Assembly: GCF_004127445.1 (NCBI RefSeq)
Contig: NZ_QEXM01000041.1
Coordinates: 124,001-188,000, forward strand
Length of the DNA: 64,000 nt
Source of the DNA: Streptomyces alfalfae
GTDB lineage: Bacteria > Actinomycetota > Actinomycetes > Streptomycetales > Streptomycetaceae
Direction of reading: 5' to 3'
The notes under the pieces were generated by a model. That model searched no databases. It was given only the letters and a program-made list of their open reading frames with translations, and was not told the DNA's origin. Position numbers and translations under genes: made by a program. Within the stretch, counting starts at the first letter, position 1. Each line of letters opens with the position of its first letter. This document shows positions 54,785-63,438 of this stretch, piece after piece.

Positions 54785-56017
54785 TCACGCGAGGGGTTCG
54801 GGGCCCACCCGCACGACGTCGCCGACGACGATGACGGCCGGGGGCCGCACCTCGTGGACGCGGACCGCCTCGGCGACCGTGGCGAGCGTCGCGTCGACGC
54901 GACGCTGGGCGGCCGTCGTGCCCTCTTGGACGAGGGCGAGCGGGGTCTCGGGCGAGCGGCCGTGGGCGATCAGGGCCTCGGCGATCCTGCCGATCTTGTC
55001 GACGCCCATCAGGATCACGAGGGTGCCGCGGAGCCTGGCCAGGGCCGCCCAGTCGACCAGGGAGCGCTCGTCGTCCGGGGCCACGTGGCCGCTGACCACG
55101 GTGAACTCATGGGCGACGCCCCGGTGCGTGACCGGGATGCCCGCGGCCGAAGGGACCGAGATCGAGCTGGAGATGCCGGGGACGACCGTGCAGGCGATGC
55201 CCGCCTCGGCCAGCGCCTGGGCCTCCTCCATGCCGCGCCCGAAGACGTAGGGGTCGCCGCCCTTGAGCCGGACGACCGCCTTGCCCTGCTTGGCGTGCTC
55301 GATGAGGGCGTTGTTGATCGCCTCCTGCGCCATGAAACGGCCGTACGGGATCTTGGCGGCGTCGATGATCTCGACGTGCGGCGGCAGCTCGTCGAGGAGG
55401 TCGCGGGGGCCGAGGCGGTCGGCGATGACGACGTCGGCGGCGGCGAGCAGCCGCCGGCCGCGGACCGTGATCAGGTCGGGGTCGCCGGGTCCGCCGCCGA
55501 CGAGGGCCACACCGGGCGTGCGGATGCGGTGATGCGGCGCGACCAGGCTGCCGTCGCGCAGGCCCTCCACCACCGCGTCGCGGATGGCGGCGGTGCGGCG
55601 CGGGTCGCGGTCCTGGACGTCGCTGGAGAGGACGGCCACGGTGACGCCCTCGGAGCGGCCGGTGGCCGGGGTCCAGGCGGTGGCGGCCTCGGCGTCGTCG
55701 GAGCGGACGCACCAGACGCGGTGCGCCTCCGCCTCGGCCGAGGCGCGGGTGTTCGCCTCGTCGTCGCTGGTGGCGATCAGGGCGTACCAGGCGTTCCGCA
55801 GGTCGCCGTCCTCGTAGCGGCGCCTGACCCAGGTGATCTCGCCCGTGTCCGCCATCGCCTCCACGGACGGGGTCGCCGAGGGGGACACGAGGAGGACGTC
55901 GGCGCCTGCCTTGATCAGGGCCGGCAGGCGGCGCTGGGCCACCTGGCCGCCGCCGAGGACGACGACGCGGCGTCCCGCGAGGCGGAGACCTACGGGGTAG
56001 GCGGGGTGTTCGGCCAT
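54785..56017 (-). CDS. cobA: Siroheme/precorrin-2 synthase, CysG-like fusion
   Basis: 410 residues. N-terminal precorrin-2 dehydrogenase/ferrochelatase-like Rossmann domain (VVVLGGGQVAQRRLPALIKAG) of about 150 residues, then uroporphyrinogen-III C-methyltransferase (VALVGGGPGDPDLITVRG, ADVVIADRL, VVRLKGGDPYVFGRG, VPGISSSISVPSAAGIPVTHRG). Converts uroporphyrinogen III to precorrin-2, the branch point to B12 and siroheme. Symbol cobA versus cysG is a naming choice. Confidence 0.93.
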   Translation of the reverse strand: MAEHPAYPVGLRLAGRRVVVLGGGQVAQRRLPALIKAGADVLLVSPSATPSVEAMADTGEITWVRRRYEDGDLRNAWYALIATSDDEANTRASAEAEAHRVWCVRSDDAEAATAWTPATGRSEGVTVAVLSSDVQDRDPRRTAAIRDAVVEGLRDGSLVAPHHRIRTPGVALVGGGPGDPDLITVRGRRLLAAADVVIADRLGPRDLLDELPPHVEIIDAAKIPYGRFMAQEAINNALIEHAKQGKAVVRLKGGDPYVFGRGMEEAQALAEAGIACTVVPGISSSISVPSAAGIPVTHRGVAHEFTVVSGHVAPDDERSLVDWAALARLRGTLVILMGVDKIGRIAEALIAHGRSPETPLALVQEGTTAAQRRVDATLATVAEAVRVHEVRPPAVIVVGDVVRVGPEPLA

Positions 56018-56212
56018 GGCTCTGCGGCTCCTCGTGCGGGGGCGTTGCGGCTGCCGCTGCGACGGTGGAGCGGCGGATGGGGGTGACGTGCGGGTTCAGT
56101 ATGGCCGGGCGGATCGGGGTGTCGTTCCCCTGGGCCGCGCCCGCCCGGAAACGGCGGGCGCCCGGGGCCCTCGTGGTCCGCGGGCCTCGGGCCGTGCTGT
56201 GCCCGCCCGTTC

Positions 56213-56244
56213 GCCGTGCCCGCCCTCGAAACGGGGGGCACGGC
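56213..56244 (-). terminator. Terminator after the BluB-CobT gene
   Basis: Nine-bp inverted repeat GCCGTGCCC/GGGCACGGC 27 bp past the stop; a second hairpin (GCGCCCGCC/GGCGGGCGC) is at 56137-56161. The gap 56018-56270 otherwise shows nothing. Confidence 0.6.
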
Positions 56245-56270
56245 GGTACGGGCGTCCGCGCCGGGCGGCG

Positions 56271-59200
56271 CTACTTCTCGGTGACGCCCGCCGAGTCGAA
56301 CGTGGCCACCTCGTGCATCACGCGGGCCGCGCTCTGCACGACCGGCAGCGCGAGGAGCGCGCCCGTGCCCTCGCCGAGGCGGAGGTCCAGGTCGACCAGG
56401 GGGCGCAGGCCCAGCTTGTTCAGGGCCGCCACGTGGCCCGGCTCGGCGCTGCGGTGGCCCGCGATGCAGGCGGCCAGGACCTCGGGGGCGATGGCGCGGG
56501 CCACCAGGGCGGCGGCGCCGGCGCTCACGCCGTCCAGGATCACCGGCGTGCGCAGGGACGCGCCGCCGAGCAGGAGGCCCACCATGGCCGCGTGCTCCAG
56601 GCCGCCGACGGCCGCGAGGACGCCGATCGGGTCAGCCGGGTCCGGCTGGTGGAAGTCGAGGGCGCGGCGGACGACCTCGATCTTGCGGGTGTGCATCTCG
56701 TCGTTGATGCCGGTGCCGCGGCCGGTGACCTCAGCCGGGTCGGTGTCGGTGTAGACGGAGATGAGGGCCGCGGACGCGGTGGTGTTCGCGATGCCCATCT
56801 CGCCGGTGAGCAGCGCCTTGTTGCCCGCCGCCACGAGGTCGCGGGCCGTCTCGATGCCCACCTCGATGGCCGCCTTGACCTCTTCGCGGGTCAGGGCGGG
56901 GCCGGTGGTCATGTCGGCGGTGCCCGCGCGCACCTTGCGGGGCAGCAGGCCCGGCGTGGCCGGGAGTTCGCAGGCCACGCCGACGTCGATGACGCAGACC
57001 TCGGCGCCCACCTGGTTGGCGAAGGCGTTGCAGACCGCGCCGCCGCCGAGGAAGTTGGCGACCATCTGCGCGGTCACCTCCTGGGGCCAGGCGGTGACGC
57101 CCTGGGCGTGCACACCGTGGTCGCCCGCGAAGATCGCGACGGCCGCGGGCTCCGGGATCGGCGGCGGGCACATCCGGGACAGGCCGGAGAGCTGCGCGGA
57201 GATGATCTCCAGCATGCCGAGCGCGCCCGGCGGCTTCGTCATCCGCTTCTGGCGTTCCCAGGCCTCCCCGAGCGCCTTGGCGTCCAGCGGGCGGATGTTG
57301 GTGACGGTCTCGGCGAGCAGGTCGTGCGGGTCCTCGCCGGGCAGAGCGCGGCGGCCGTACGTCTCCTCGTGCACGACCCAGGAGAGCGGGCGGCGCTTGG
57401 ACCAGCCCGCCTGCATCAGCTCGGGCTCGTCGGGGAACTCGTCGACGTATCCCACGCAGAGGTACGCGACCACTTCGAGGTGCTCGGGCAGGCCGAGGGC
57501 GCGGACCATCTCGCGCTCGTCGAAGAAGCTGACCCAGCCGACGCCGAGGCCCTCGGCGCGGGCGGCGAGCCAGAGGTTCTCGACGGCGAGCGCCGAGGAG
57601 TACGGGGCCATCTGCGGCTGGGTGTGCCGGCCGAGGGTGTGGCGGCCGCCGCGGGTGGGGTCGGCGGTGACGACGATGTTCACCGGGGTGTCGAGGATCG
57701 CCTCGATCTTCAGTTCCTTGAACTGCTTCGCGCGGCCCTTGGGCAGGGACTTGGCGTACGCGTCGCGCTGGCGCATGGCCAGGTCGTGCATCGAGCGCCG
57801 GGTCTCGGCGGACTTGATGACGACGAAGTCCCAGGGCTGGGAGTGGCCGACCGAGGGCGCGGTGTGCGCGGCCTCGAGGACGCGCAGCAGCACCTCGTGC
57901 GGGATGGGGTCGGAGCGGAAGCCGTTGCGGATGTCGCGGCGCTCGCGCATGACGCGCAGGACGGCCTCGCGCTCGGCGTCGTCGTAGCCGGGCGCGGCGG
58001 GGCCGGGCTCGGCCGCTTCCTCGTCGACGACGAGGGGTGCGGGGGCTGCCGCCTCCGCCGCCTCGGGGAACTCCGGTGCGGCGACGGCCTCGGGGGCCTC
58101 ACTCGTCGCGGCTGCCGCGGGCTCCTCGGCATGCTGGGGTGCTGCTTGGGCCACTTCGGTCACTTCAGTCACTTCGTTCGCTTCGATCGGTTCGAACGAG
58201 ATGACGTCGTCGGCCTCGTCCAACTCTTCGGCCTGGTCGGCCGCGCCCGCGGCGGCCGGGAACACGGCCGGGGCCACGGCGGCGGCCGGGTCCTGGGCGG
58301 GCTCGACGGTTTCGGCCCCCGCCTCGGCCTCGGCGCCGTCGCGCGGTCCCGGCACGGTCACGGCGGGCCGCGGGGTCTCCGGGGTGTCGTCGGCGGCCAC
58401 GGGGTTCTCCGGGGCGCCCTCGGACTGGGGGGCCTGTGCCGCGTCCACGGGCGGCGCGAAGGCGGGGACGCCGTCCTGCTCCGGGACACCGTCCTGCTCC
58501 GGGGCGTCGGCCACGGGCCGGGGCGCCTGCTGGGCCACGGGCGGCTCGGCGCCGGGCGGGGCGGTCTCCGGGGCAGGGGCCTCTGGGGCGGCTGCCGCCT
58601 GCGGGGCGGGCTCGGCTGCGGGGGCGGGCTGGGTCTCCGGCGTGATCTCGGCTGCCGGAACGGCCGGAGCCTCGGGGGCGGCGGGGGCCTCCGGGGCGGC
58701 TACGGCTTCGGGGGCGGCGGTGGCCTCCGGTGCGGTGGGAACCTCCGGTGCGGCTACGGCCTCGGGCGCGACGACAGCCTCCGGCGCGGGCTCGACAGCG
58801 GGAGCGGGCTCGGCCGTCGGGGCAGGCTCGGCCGCCGGAACGGGCTCGGCCTCCGGAGCCACAGGCACCTCGGCAGCCACAGGCACCTCGGCGGCCACAG
58901 GCGTCTCCGGAGGCACGGGAGCCTCAGCGGCGGCAGCCTCCGGCACGGCAGCGGGCTCCGGGGCGGCGGGCGTCTCCTGGGCGGGCCCGGCCGCGGCCTC
59001 CTCCTGCGGTACGACGATCGGCTGCGGAGGCGTGGGCGCCAAGTGCGGCGTGGTCGGCACCGTGCCCTCGACCGGGACGAACTCGCCGATCGGCATGGCC
59101 GGCTGGGCGCCGCCGAGCGTCCCCTCGACCGGCGCGCAGGAGTCCTGCGGGGCCTCGGCCGGGTGGCCGCCCTCCGGCGCGAGGCCGGGCTGCGCGCCGA

Positions 59201-60053
59201 ACCCGTCGGCCTGTGCCTGCGGGGCCTGGGCGACCCCGGTCTCCTCGACGTGCGCGGCCTGCGCGCTCTCCCACGGCTGCGCCGACGCGACGGCGAACGC
59301 GGGCTGCCCGGCGGCGGGCACCGCCCCCGGGAACGGCTCGGGCTGCTGTTCGCCCGGGAGCGGCGCGCCCTGAGCGTCGTACGAGGCCTGTGCGGCGTCC
59401 GGGACGACCGTTTCTCCAGTCGCCGAAGCGGCGGTCTCGGCCTGCGGCTGGGCCGCCTGCTCCGGCTGCTCCTGCGCGGCGGAAGGCTGCGGCTCCGGCG
59501 GGCCCCAGGGCGTACCGGCCTGCGGCGGGACCTCGCCGAGCTGCGGTCCGGGCAGGGCGGCGTCGTCACGCGGGGTGTCGAGGTACTCCGGGCCGGTCGC
59601 CGGCGGTCCCGCGGGGCGCGTCGGCGCGGCGGGGCCCCGGTCGGCGAGCGAACGCACCGGTCCCGCCGTGGCGTCGGGCACCGCCGGTCCGGTCGGGCCG
59701 TGGTGGAGCGGACGGCGGGCGGCGCCCGGGTGGGAGGCGGCGTCGGGCATACGGACCCCGTTCAGGTCGACGGAACCGCTGTCCCTGCCGGCCGTCTCGT
59801 GCGGGCCGGGGGCGTGGGCGGGCTGCGGCCGGGCCTGCGCCTCGCTCCAGGCGCCCTGGGAGCCGGGCATGAACAGCAGGTCGTCGTCATCGGCGGTGGA
59901 AGCGGAGGGGTCGGCCGGAGCCGTGAACGGATACGCACCCGGTGCGGGAACGCCCGGCTGCTGCGCCCCCATGCCCTGCACGGGCCCGGAAGGCACACCG
60001 TTGCCTGCGCCCTCCGGCAGCCCCTCGCCCGGGACCTGGCCGGTGTCGGTCAT
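56271..60053 (-). CDS. cobT: BluB-CobT fusion with ~690-residue disordered N-terminus
   Basis: 1260 residues. From about 690 to 905 is a nitroreductase-like BluB domain (EREAVLRVMRERRDIRNGF, HSQPWDFVVIKS, GVGWVSFFDE), which makes 5,6-dimethylbenzimidazole from FMN. From about 910 to the end is CobT (GDHGVHAQGVTAWPQEV, GEMGIANTTASAA, EPGH, LDLRLGEGTGA), which activates it by transfer of phosphoribose from nicotinate mononucleotide. Residues 1-690 are low complexity, rich in Pro, Ala, Glu and Gln. ATG 60053 has GAGGGG upstream. Two successive B12 lower-ligand steps in one chain. Confidence 0.93.
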   Translation of the reverse strand: MTDTGQVPGEGLPEGAGNGVPSGPVQGMGAQQPGVPAPGAYPFTAPADPSASTADDDDLLFMPGSQGAWSEAQARPQPAHAPGPHETAGRDSGSVDLNGVRMPDAASHPGAARRPLHHGPTGPAVPDATAGPVRSLADRGPAAPTRPAGPPATGPEYLDTPRDDAALPGPQLGEVPPQAGTPWGPPEPQPSAAQEQPEQAAQPQAETAASATGETVVPDAAQASYDAQGAPLPGEQQPEPFPGAVPAAGQPAFAVASAQPWESAQAAHVEETGVAQAPQAQADGFGAQPGLAPEGGHPAEAPQDSCAPVEGTLGGAQPAMPIGEFVPVEGTVPTTPHLAPTPPQPIVVPQEEAAAGPAQETPAAPEPAAVPEAAAAEAPVPPETPVAAEVPVAAEVPVAPEAEPVPAAEPAPTAEPAPAVEPAPEAVVAPEAVAAPEVPTAPEATAAPEAVAAPEAPAAPEAPAVPAAEITPETQPAPAAEPAPQAAAAPEAPAPETAPPGAEPPVAQQAPRPVADAPEQDGVPEQDGVPAFAPPVDAAQAPQSEGAPENPVAADDTPETPRPAVTVPGPRDGAEAEAGAETVEPAQDPAAAVAPAVFPAAAGAADQAEELDEADDVISFEPIEANEVTEVTEVAQAAPQHAEEPAAAATSEAPEAVAAPEFPEAAEAAAPAPLVVDEEAAEPGPAAPGYDDAEREAVLRVMRERRDIRNGFRSDPIPHEVLLRVLEAAHTAPSVGHSQPWDFVVIKSAETRRSMHDLAMRQRDAYAKSLPKGRAKQFKELKIEAILDTPVNIVVTADPTRGGRHTLGRHTQPQMAPYSSALAVENLWLAARAEGLGVGWVSFFDEREMVRALGLPEHLEVVAYLCVGYVDEFPDEPELMQAGWSKRRPLSWVVHEETYGRRALPGEDPHDLLAETVTNIRPLDAKALGEAWERQKRMTKPPGALGMLEIISAQLSGLSRMCPPPIPEPAAVAIFAGDHGVHAQGVTAWPQEVTAQMVANFLGGGAVCNAFANQVGAEVCVIDVGVACELPATPGLLPRKVRAGTADMTTGPALTREEVKAAIEVGIETARDLVAAGNKALLTGEMGIANTTASAALISVYTDTDPAEVTGRGTGINDEMHTRKIEVVRRALDFHQPDPADPIGVLAAVGGLEHAAMVGLLLGGASLRTPVILDGVSAGAAALVARAIAPEVLAACIAGHRSAEPGHVAALNKLGLRPLVDLDLRLGEGTGALLALPVVQSAARVMHEVATFDSAGVTEK

Positions 60054-60411
60054 GCGTAACCCCTCGCCCATCGGTTAGTGCTTCTTCGACCGCCCCGCCG
60101 CCTTCGGCCGGGGAGGCCCCATCGCCCGGAGCGGCGCACCATCCGCCCGTCACCTTCAACGAGCGTGTGCGCCGAGCGGCACGAACCGCTCACCGGACAG
60201 AGGTATTGTCCCGGTCGGTCCGCCGTCATGGCAGCGTGATCGGCCACGGCCTGCTGTGGACTGCGCCACGTTGCGCGTCCCCCGGTGCTCGCCGTACCAC
60301 ACGCACCCCCCAATACGGGTGGATTTTCCGGACCCTCGACCGACGGACCGCCGGGCACCCGAGTGCGGTACAACGATCGGCCAGCCTACCCCGCGCCGAT
60401 GTGCGGCAGGG
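60054..60411. other. 358-bp intergenic region upstream of BluB-CobT
   Basis: Lies between cobL and the fusion gene on the same strand. No B12-box consensus of a cobalamin riboswitch is seen on the minus strand, and no gene. Weak AT-richer patches near 60205 and 60310 could be promoters. Confidence 0.4.
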
Positions 60412-61626
60412 TCACGGGGAACGGTCCTGCAGACGGCCCGTGAGCAGGAACGCAACGGTCCGTTTCTCTTCCCGCCAGGCCCGTGTGTCGAGCTCCACGG
60501 ACTGCAGCAGGGCGCACTCCACGCCGTACCCGTGTTCGCTCAGATCCCTGCCGATGAGTTCGGCGGCGTCGCGTGTCGCGGCGTGCGTCACGATGCGCTC
60601 GGGGCGGCGGTCGGCGACCGCGGAGACGACGGCCGCTCCCCCGCCCCCCACGCGGACGACGTCGGGTTCGGGCAGGTCCTCCAGGATGTGCGGCGCGACG
60701 CCGTGCACGGTCTGCGCCTGGACCCCGAAGCGGCGTACGGCGGCGGTGGTGCGGCCGAGGGCGTCGGCGTCCCGGTCGACGGCGATCACGGCGGCGCCGA
60801 AGCGGGCCGCCTCCGCGGTGAAGGCGCCGCTGCCGCAGCCGATGTCCCAGACGAGGTCCCCCGGGCGTGGCCCGAGGCGGGCGAGCTGGGCGGCGCGCAG
60901 CCGGTCGTTCTCCCCCTCGCCGAGCCAGACGTCACCGCCGTACTCGGCGGCGGGCAGCGCCCAGCCGCGCGGCGAGGTGGCCGGTTCGCGCCCGGCGATC
61001 CAGCCGGTGTCGGGCGAGGCGGCGGTGCCCCCGATGACGATGACGACGTTCGGGTCGCGCCAGGAGTGGTCGGCGGCCTTGTCCGAGGTGACGACGGAGA
61101 CCTGTTCGCGGTCGGTGCCGAGTTCCTCGCAGATCACGAAGGTGCGGTGGACGCCCTGGAGCAGCAGGCCGAGTTCGGCGGGGCCCGCGCCGGGCGAGGT
61201 GAGGACGGCGACCTTGGGGTGGGCGCGGCAGACGTTGACGGCGCGGCGCAGCGTGCGGCGGTGGGCGACCACGACCTCCGCGTCGTCCCAGGGCATGCCC
61301 GCGCGGGCGAACGCCTGGGCGACGGAGGAGACGGCGGGCACCACTTCGACCTCCAGGCCGAACTCGGGGGCGCGCAGGGTGCGTACGACTCCGAAGAAGC
61401 CGGGGTCGCCGTCGGCGAGGACCACGGCGGTGCCGCGGTGGGCGGCGATGCGGCGGGCGGCGAGGCTCACGCTGCCGAGGCGGATCCGCTCGGCGCGGGC
61501 GGGGACCTCGTCCAGTGCCAGGTGGTGGGCGGCGCCCGCCACGAGCGTGGCGGCGCTGAGCGCGGAACGTGCCGCGGCGGTCAGCGGCGTACCGTCCCAG
61601 CCGATCACCGTGACCCGGTCGGCCAT
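60412..61626 (-). CDS. cobL: Precorrin-6Y C5,15-methyltransferase (decarboxylating), CbiE-CbiT fusion
   Basis: 404 residues. N-terminal CbiE-type tetrapyrrole methylase (VTVIGWDGTPLT, VVLADGDPGFFGVVR, VPAVSSVAQAFARAG) and C-terminal CbiT class I methyltransferase (VWDIGCGSGAFTAEAARFGA). Methylates C5 and C15 and decarboxylates precorrin-6B in B12 synthesis. ATG 61626 with AGGAGACG upstream. Followed by the BluB-CobT gene and cobA, so a small B12 group. Confidence 0.92.
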   Translation of the reverse strand: MADRVTVIGWDGTPLTAAARSALSAATLVAGAAHHLALDEVPARAERIRLGSVSLAARRIAAHRGTAVVLADGDPGFFGVVRTLRAPEFGLEVEVVPAVSSVAQAFARAGMPWDDAEVVVAHRRTLRRAVNVCRAHPKVAVLTSPGAGPAELGLLLQGVHRTFVICEELGTDREQVSVVTSDKAADHSWRDPNVVIVIGGTAASPDTGWIAGREPATSPRGWALPAAEYGGDVWLGEGENDRLRAAQLARLGPRPGDLVWDIGCGSGAFTAEAARFGAAVIAVDRDADALGRTTAAVRRFGVQAQTVHGVAPHILEDLPEPDVVRVGGGGAAVVSAVADRRPERIVTHAATRDAAELIGRDLSEHGYGVECALLQSVELDTRAWREEKRTVAFLLTGRLQDRSP

Positions 61627-61778
61627 CGTCGTTTCGTCTCCTGGGTTCTCGCGGGTCGTGTGTGCGGGGGCGGTGACGCGGGGTGCGACCGCGCACGCGG
61701 CCAGGGGCGAGCGTACCTGCTGCGCAGCGTGTGCGCCGGGTGGCGGGGGTGGGTCGGGTGCGCCGGGGCGGCCCCGGT

Positions 61779-62450
61779 TCAGTTCCAGTCGGAGAAGGCG
61801 GAGAAGCCGCTCTCGGCGAGGCTCTCGGAGACGCCTTCGAGGTCTTCGGGGAGGAGGCTCCACACGATGAGGTCGGTGCGCGCGTCGAGCCAGCCGCCGA
61901 AGGGGTCGCCGCCGTTCCTGACGCGGGCTATCCAGGCGCCGCGCAGGACGCCCTCGCTGATGCAGCCGATCTTCTGGGCGACCTGCTGGGCGGCGGTGTT
62001 GTCGGCGGCGGTGCGCAGTTCGACGCGTTCGAACCCGCGGTCGCGGAAGAGCCATTCGGCGGTGGCGAGCGCGGCCTCGGAGGCGTAGCCCTCGCCGCGG
62101 GCCCAGGGGGCGACGACGTAGCTCAGCTCCGTCGAGCGCACCCGCCAGTCGGTGGCGCGGAGTTGGATGATGCCCACAAGGCGCTGGGTGAGGAACTCGG
62201 TGACGGCGAGGACGATGCCGCGGCCCTCGGTGCGCTCGGCGGGGGCGAGGCGGGTGATCCAGGTGCGCGCGTGTTCCTCGGTGTAGGGCTCGGGCACGGA
62301 GGTCCAGGCCGTGACGAGTTCGTCGTTCATCATCTCCGCGTACGCGGGGACGTCCGCCTCTTCGAGGGGGCGCAGCACCAGCCGCTCCGTGCTGATGGAG
62401 ATGTCGGGGAACACCTGATGTGCGGAGGAGCCCGAGGAGGCTGTTGTCAT
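61779..62450 (-). CDS. GNAT acetyltransferase, RimJ/RimL-like
   Basis: 223 residues. TERLVLRPLEEADVPAY at the start of the fold, acetyl-CoA region ELSYVVAPWARGEGYASEAALATAEWLF, and NTAAQQVAQKIGCISEGVLRG, as in Acetyltransf_3 family. Substrate unknown; amino-terminal acetylation is one option. ATG at 62450 has GGAG upstream and overlaps a possible micro-ORF stop. Confidence 0.9.
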   Translation of the reverse strand: MTTASSGSSAHQVFPDISISTERLVLRPLEEADVPAYAEMMNDELVTAWTSVPEPYTEEHARTWITRLAPAERTEGRGIVLAVTEFLTQRLVGIIQLRATDWRVRSTELSYVVAPWARGEGYASEAALATAEWLFRDRGFERVELRTAADNTAAQQVAQKIGCISEGVLRGAWIARVRNGGDPFGGWLDARTDLIVWSLLPEDLEGVSESLAESGFSAFSDWN

Positions 62451-62545
62451 GCGCCGCTCCATAACCGTCTTAGACCTCGAGGACCTTCACCTTCAGGCCT
62501 TCCGAAGTGCCCAGCATGCAGCATGCACAGGCGCAGACGCACCAC
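62447..62545 (-). CDS. Possible micro-ORF of 32 codons coupled to the GNAT gene
   Basis: GTG start with AAGGAGAGG 5-7 nt upstream, ending TGA inside ATGA of the GNAT start. The predicted peptide is basic with one Cys (begins VVRLRLCMLHAGHFG) and includes a TTA codon, which in Streptomyces needs the bldA tRNA. The ribosome site lies in a hairpin stem (62546-62576). I do not recognise the peptide; it may be spurious. Confidence 0.35.
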   Translation of the reverse strand: MVRLRLCMLHAGHFGRPEGEGPRGLRRLWSGA

Positions 62546-62576
62546 GGGGTCCTCTCCTTCGCCGGGAGGGGACCCC
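62546..62576 (-). promoter_or_regulatory. Hairpin overlapping the micro-ORF ribosome site
   Basis: Twelve-bp stem (62546-62557 with 62565-62576, one mismatch on the minus strand) whose one arm contains GGAGAGG. Either the metQ terminator or a translational switch. A perfect 22-bp palindrome at 62591-62612, directly after the metQ stop, is the more ordinary terminator. Confidence 0.5.
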
Positions 62577-62614
62577 GCGGCCGCGGTGCGGGCGTCCCGC
62601 GCGCGGGACGCCGT

Positions 62615-63436
62615 TCAGCGCCCCGCGACGGGCAGGACGGAACCCTGGTACTCGTCCTCGATGAACTTCTCCACCTCGGGCGACGTCAGGAGTTCCGCCA
62701 GCTTCGCGATCCGCGGATCGTCCTGCTCGCCCTTCTTGGCCGCGAGGACGTTGTTGTAGGGATTGCCCTTCGGGGACTCCAGGAGGATGGCGTCCTTCTT
62801 GGGGCTGAGCCCGGCGTCCAGCGCGTAGTTGTTGTTGATGACCGCCGCGTCGAGGTCGTCGAGCGAGCGCGGGAGCTGCGCCGGGTCGAGCGGCTTGATG
62901 TCCAGCTTCTTCGGGTTGGACGTGATGTCCCCGGGCGTGGCGGCGCCGCCGACGCCCTTCTTGAGCCCGATGACGCCCCGGGAGGCGAGGAGCTGGAGCG
63001 CGCGGCCCTCGTTGGTCGTGTCGTTGGGGACGGCCACGGTCGCGCCGGGGCGGAGCGCCCGCACGTCCTTGGTCTTCTTCGCGTACACGCCCATGGGCGG
63101 CAGGTACACCTCGGTCACCGGGACCAGGTCCGTCTTCTTGGACGCGTTGAAGTCCTCGAGGTACGGGGTGTGCTGGTACAGGTTGGCGTCGAGGGAGCCC
63201 TCCTGGAGCGCGGTGTTCGGCGTGACGTAGTCCGTGAACTCCGTGATCCGCAGGTCGAGGCCCGCCTTCTCGGCGAGGTTGTCCTTGATGTACGCGAGGA
63301 CCTCGCCGGCCGGGGTCGGGGTGGCCCCGACGACGAGCGTGTCGCCCGAGCCGCCGCCCGTGTCCGCGCCGCACGCGGTGAGCCCCAGCGTGAGGGCGAG
63401 GGACCCGGCCGCGGCGGCGATGAGGGACGTACGCAT
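62615..63436 (-). CDS. metQ: MetQ/NlpA-type substrate-binding lipoprotein
   Basis: 273 residues. Signal peptide with lipobox LTAC, Cys22 lipidated. NlpA domain: VGATPTPAGEVLAYIKDNL, LDANLYQHTPYL, VPNDTTNEGRALQLLASRGVI, AAVINNNYALDAGL, VLAAKKGEQDDPRIAKLAELL. Binds methionine for an ABC importer whose other subunits are not seen here. Two bp after the upstream paralog, so probably one transcript. Confidence 0.92.
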   Translation of the reverse strand: MRTSLIAAAAGSLALTLGLTACGADTGGGSGDTLVVGATPTPAGEVLAYIKDNLAEKAGLDLRITEFTDYVTPNTALQEGSLDANLYQHTPYLEDFNASKKTDLVPVTEVYLPPMGVYAKKTKDVRALRPGATVAVPNDTTNEGRALQLLASRGVIGLKKGVGGAATPGDITSNPKKLDIKPLDPAQLPRSLDDLDAAVINNNYALDAGLSPKKDAILLESPKGNPYNNVLAAKKGEQDDPRIAKLAELLTSPEVEKFIEDEYQGSVLPVAGR

Positions 63437-63438
63437 GG

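Noticed and set aside
56016..60059. Very long open frame on the plus strand opposite the BluB-CobT gene
   Set aside because: Composition is Gly/Arg/Leu low complexity produced by GC-rich codon bias; the minus strand encodes recognised domains.
60054..60411. Cobalamin riboswitch upstream of the B12 genes
   Set aside because: No B12-box consensus found here or in 61627-61778 on the coding strand; a covariance search would settle it.
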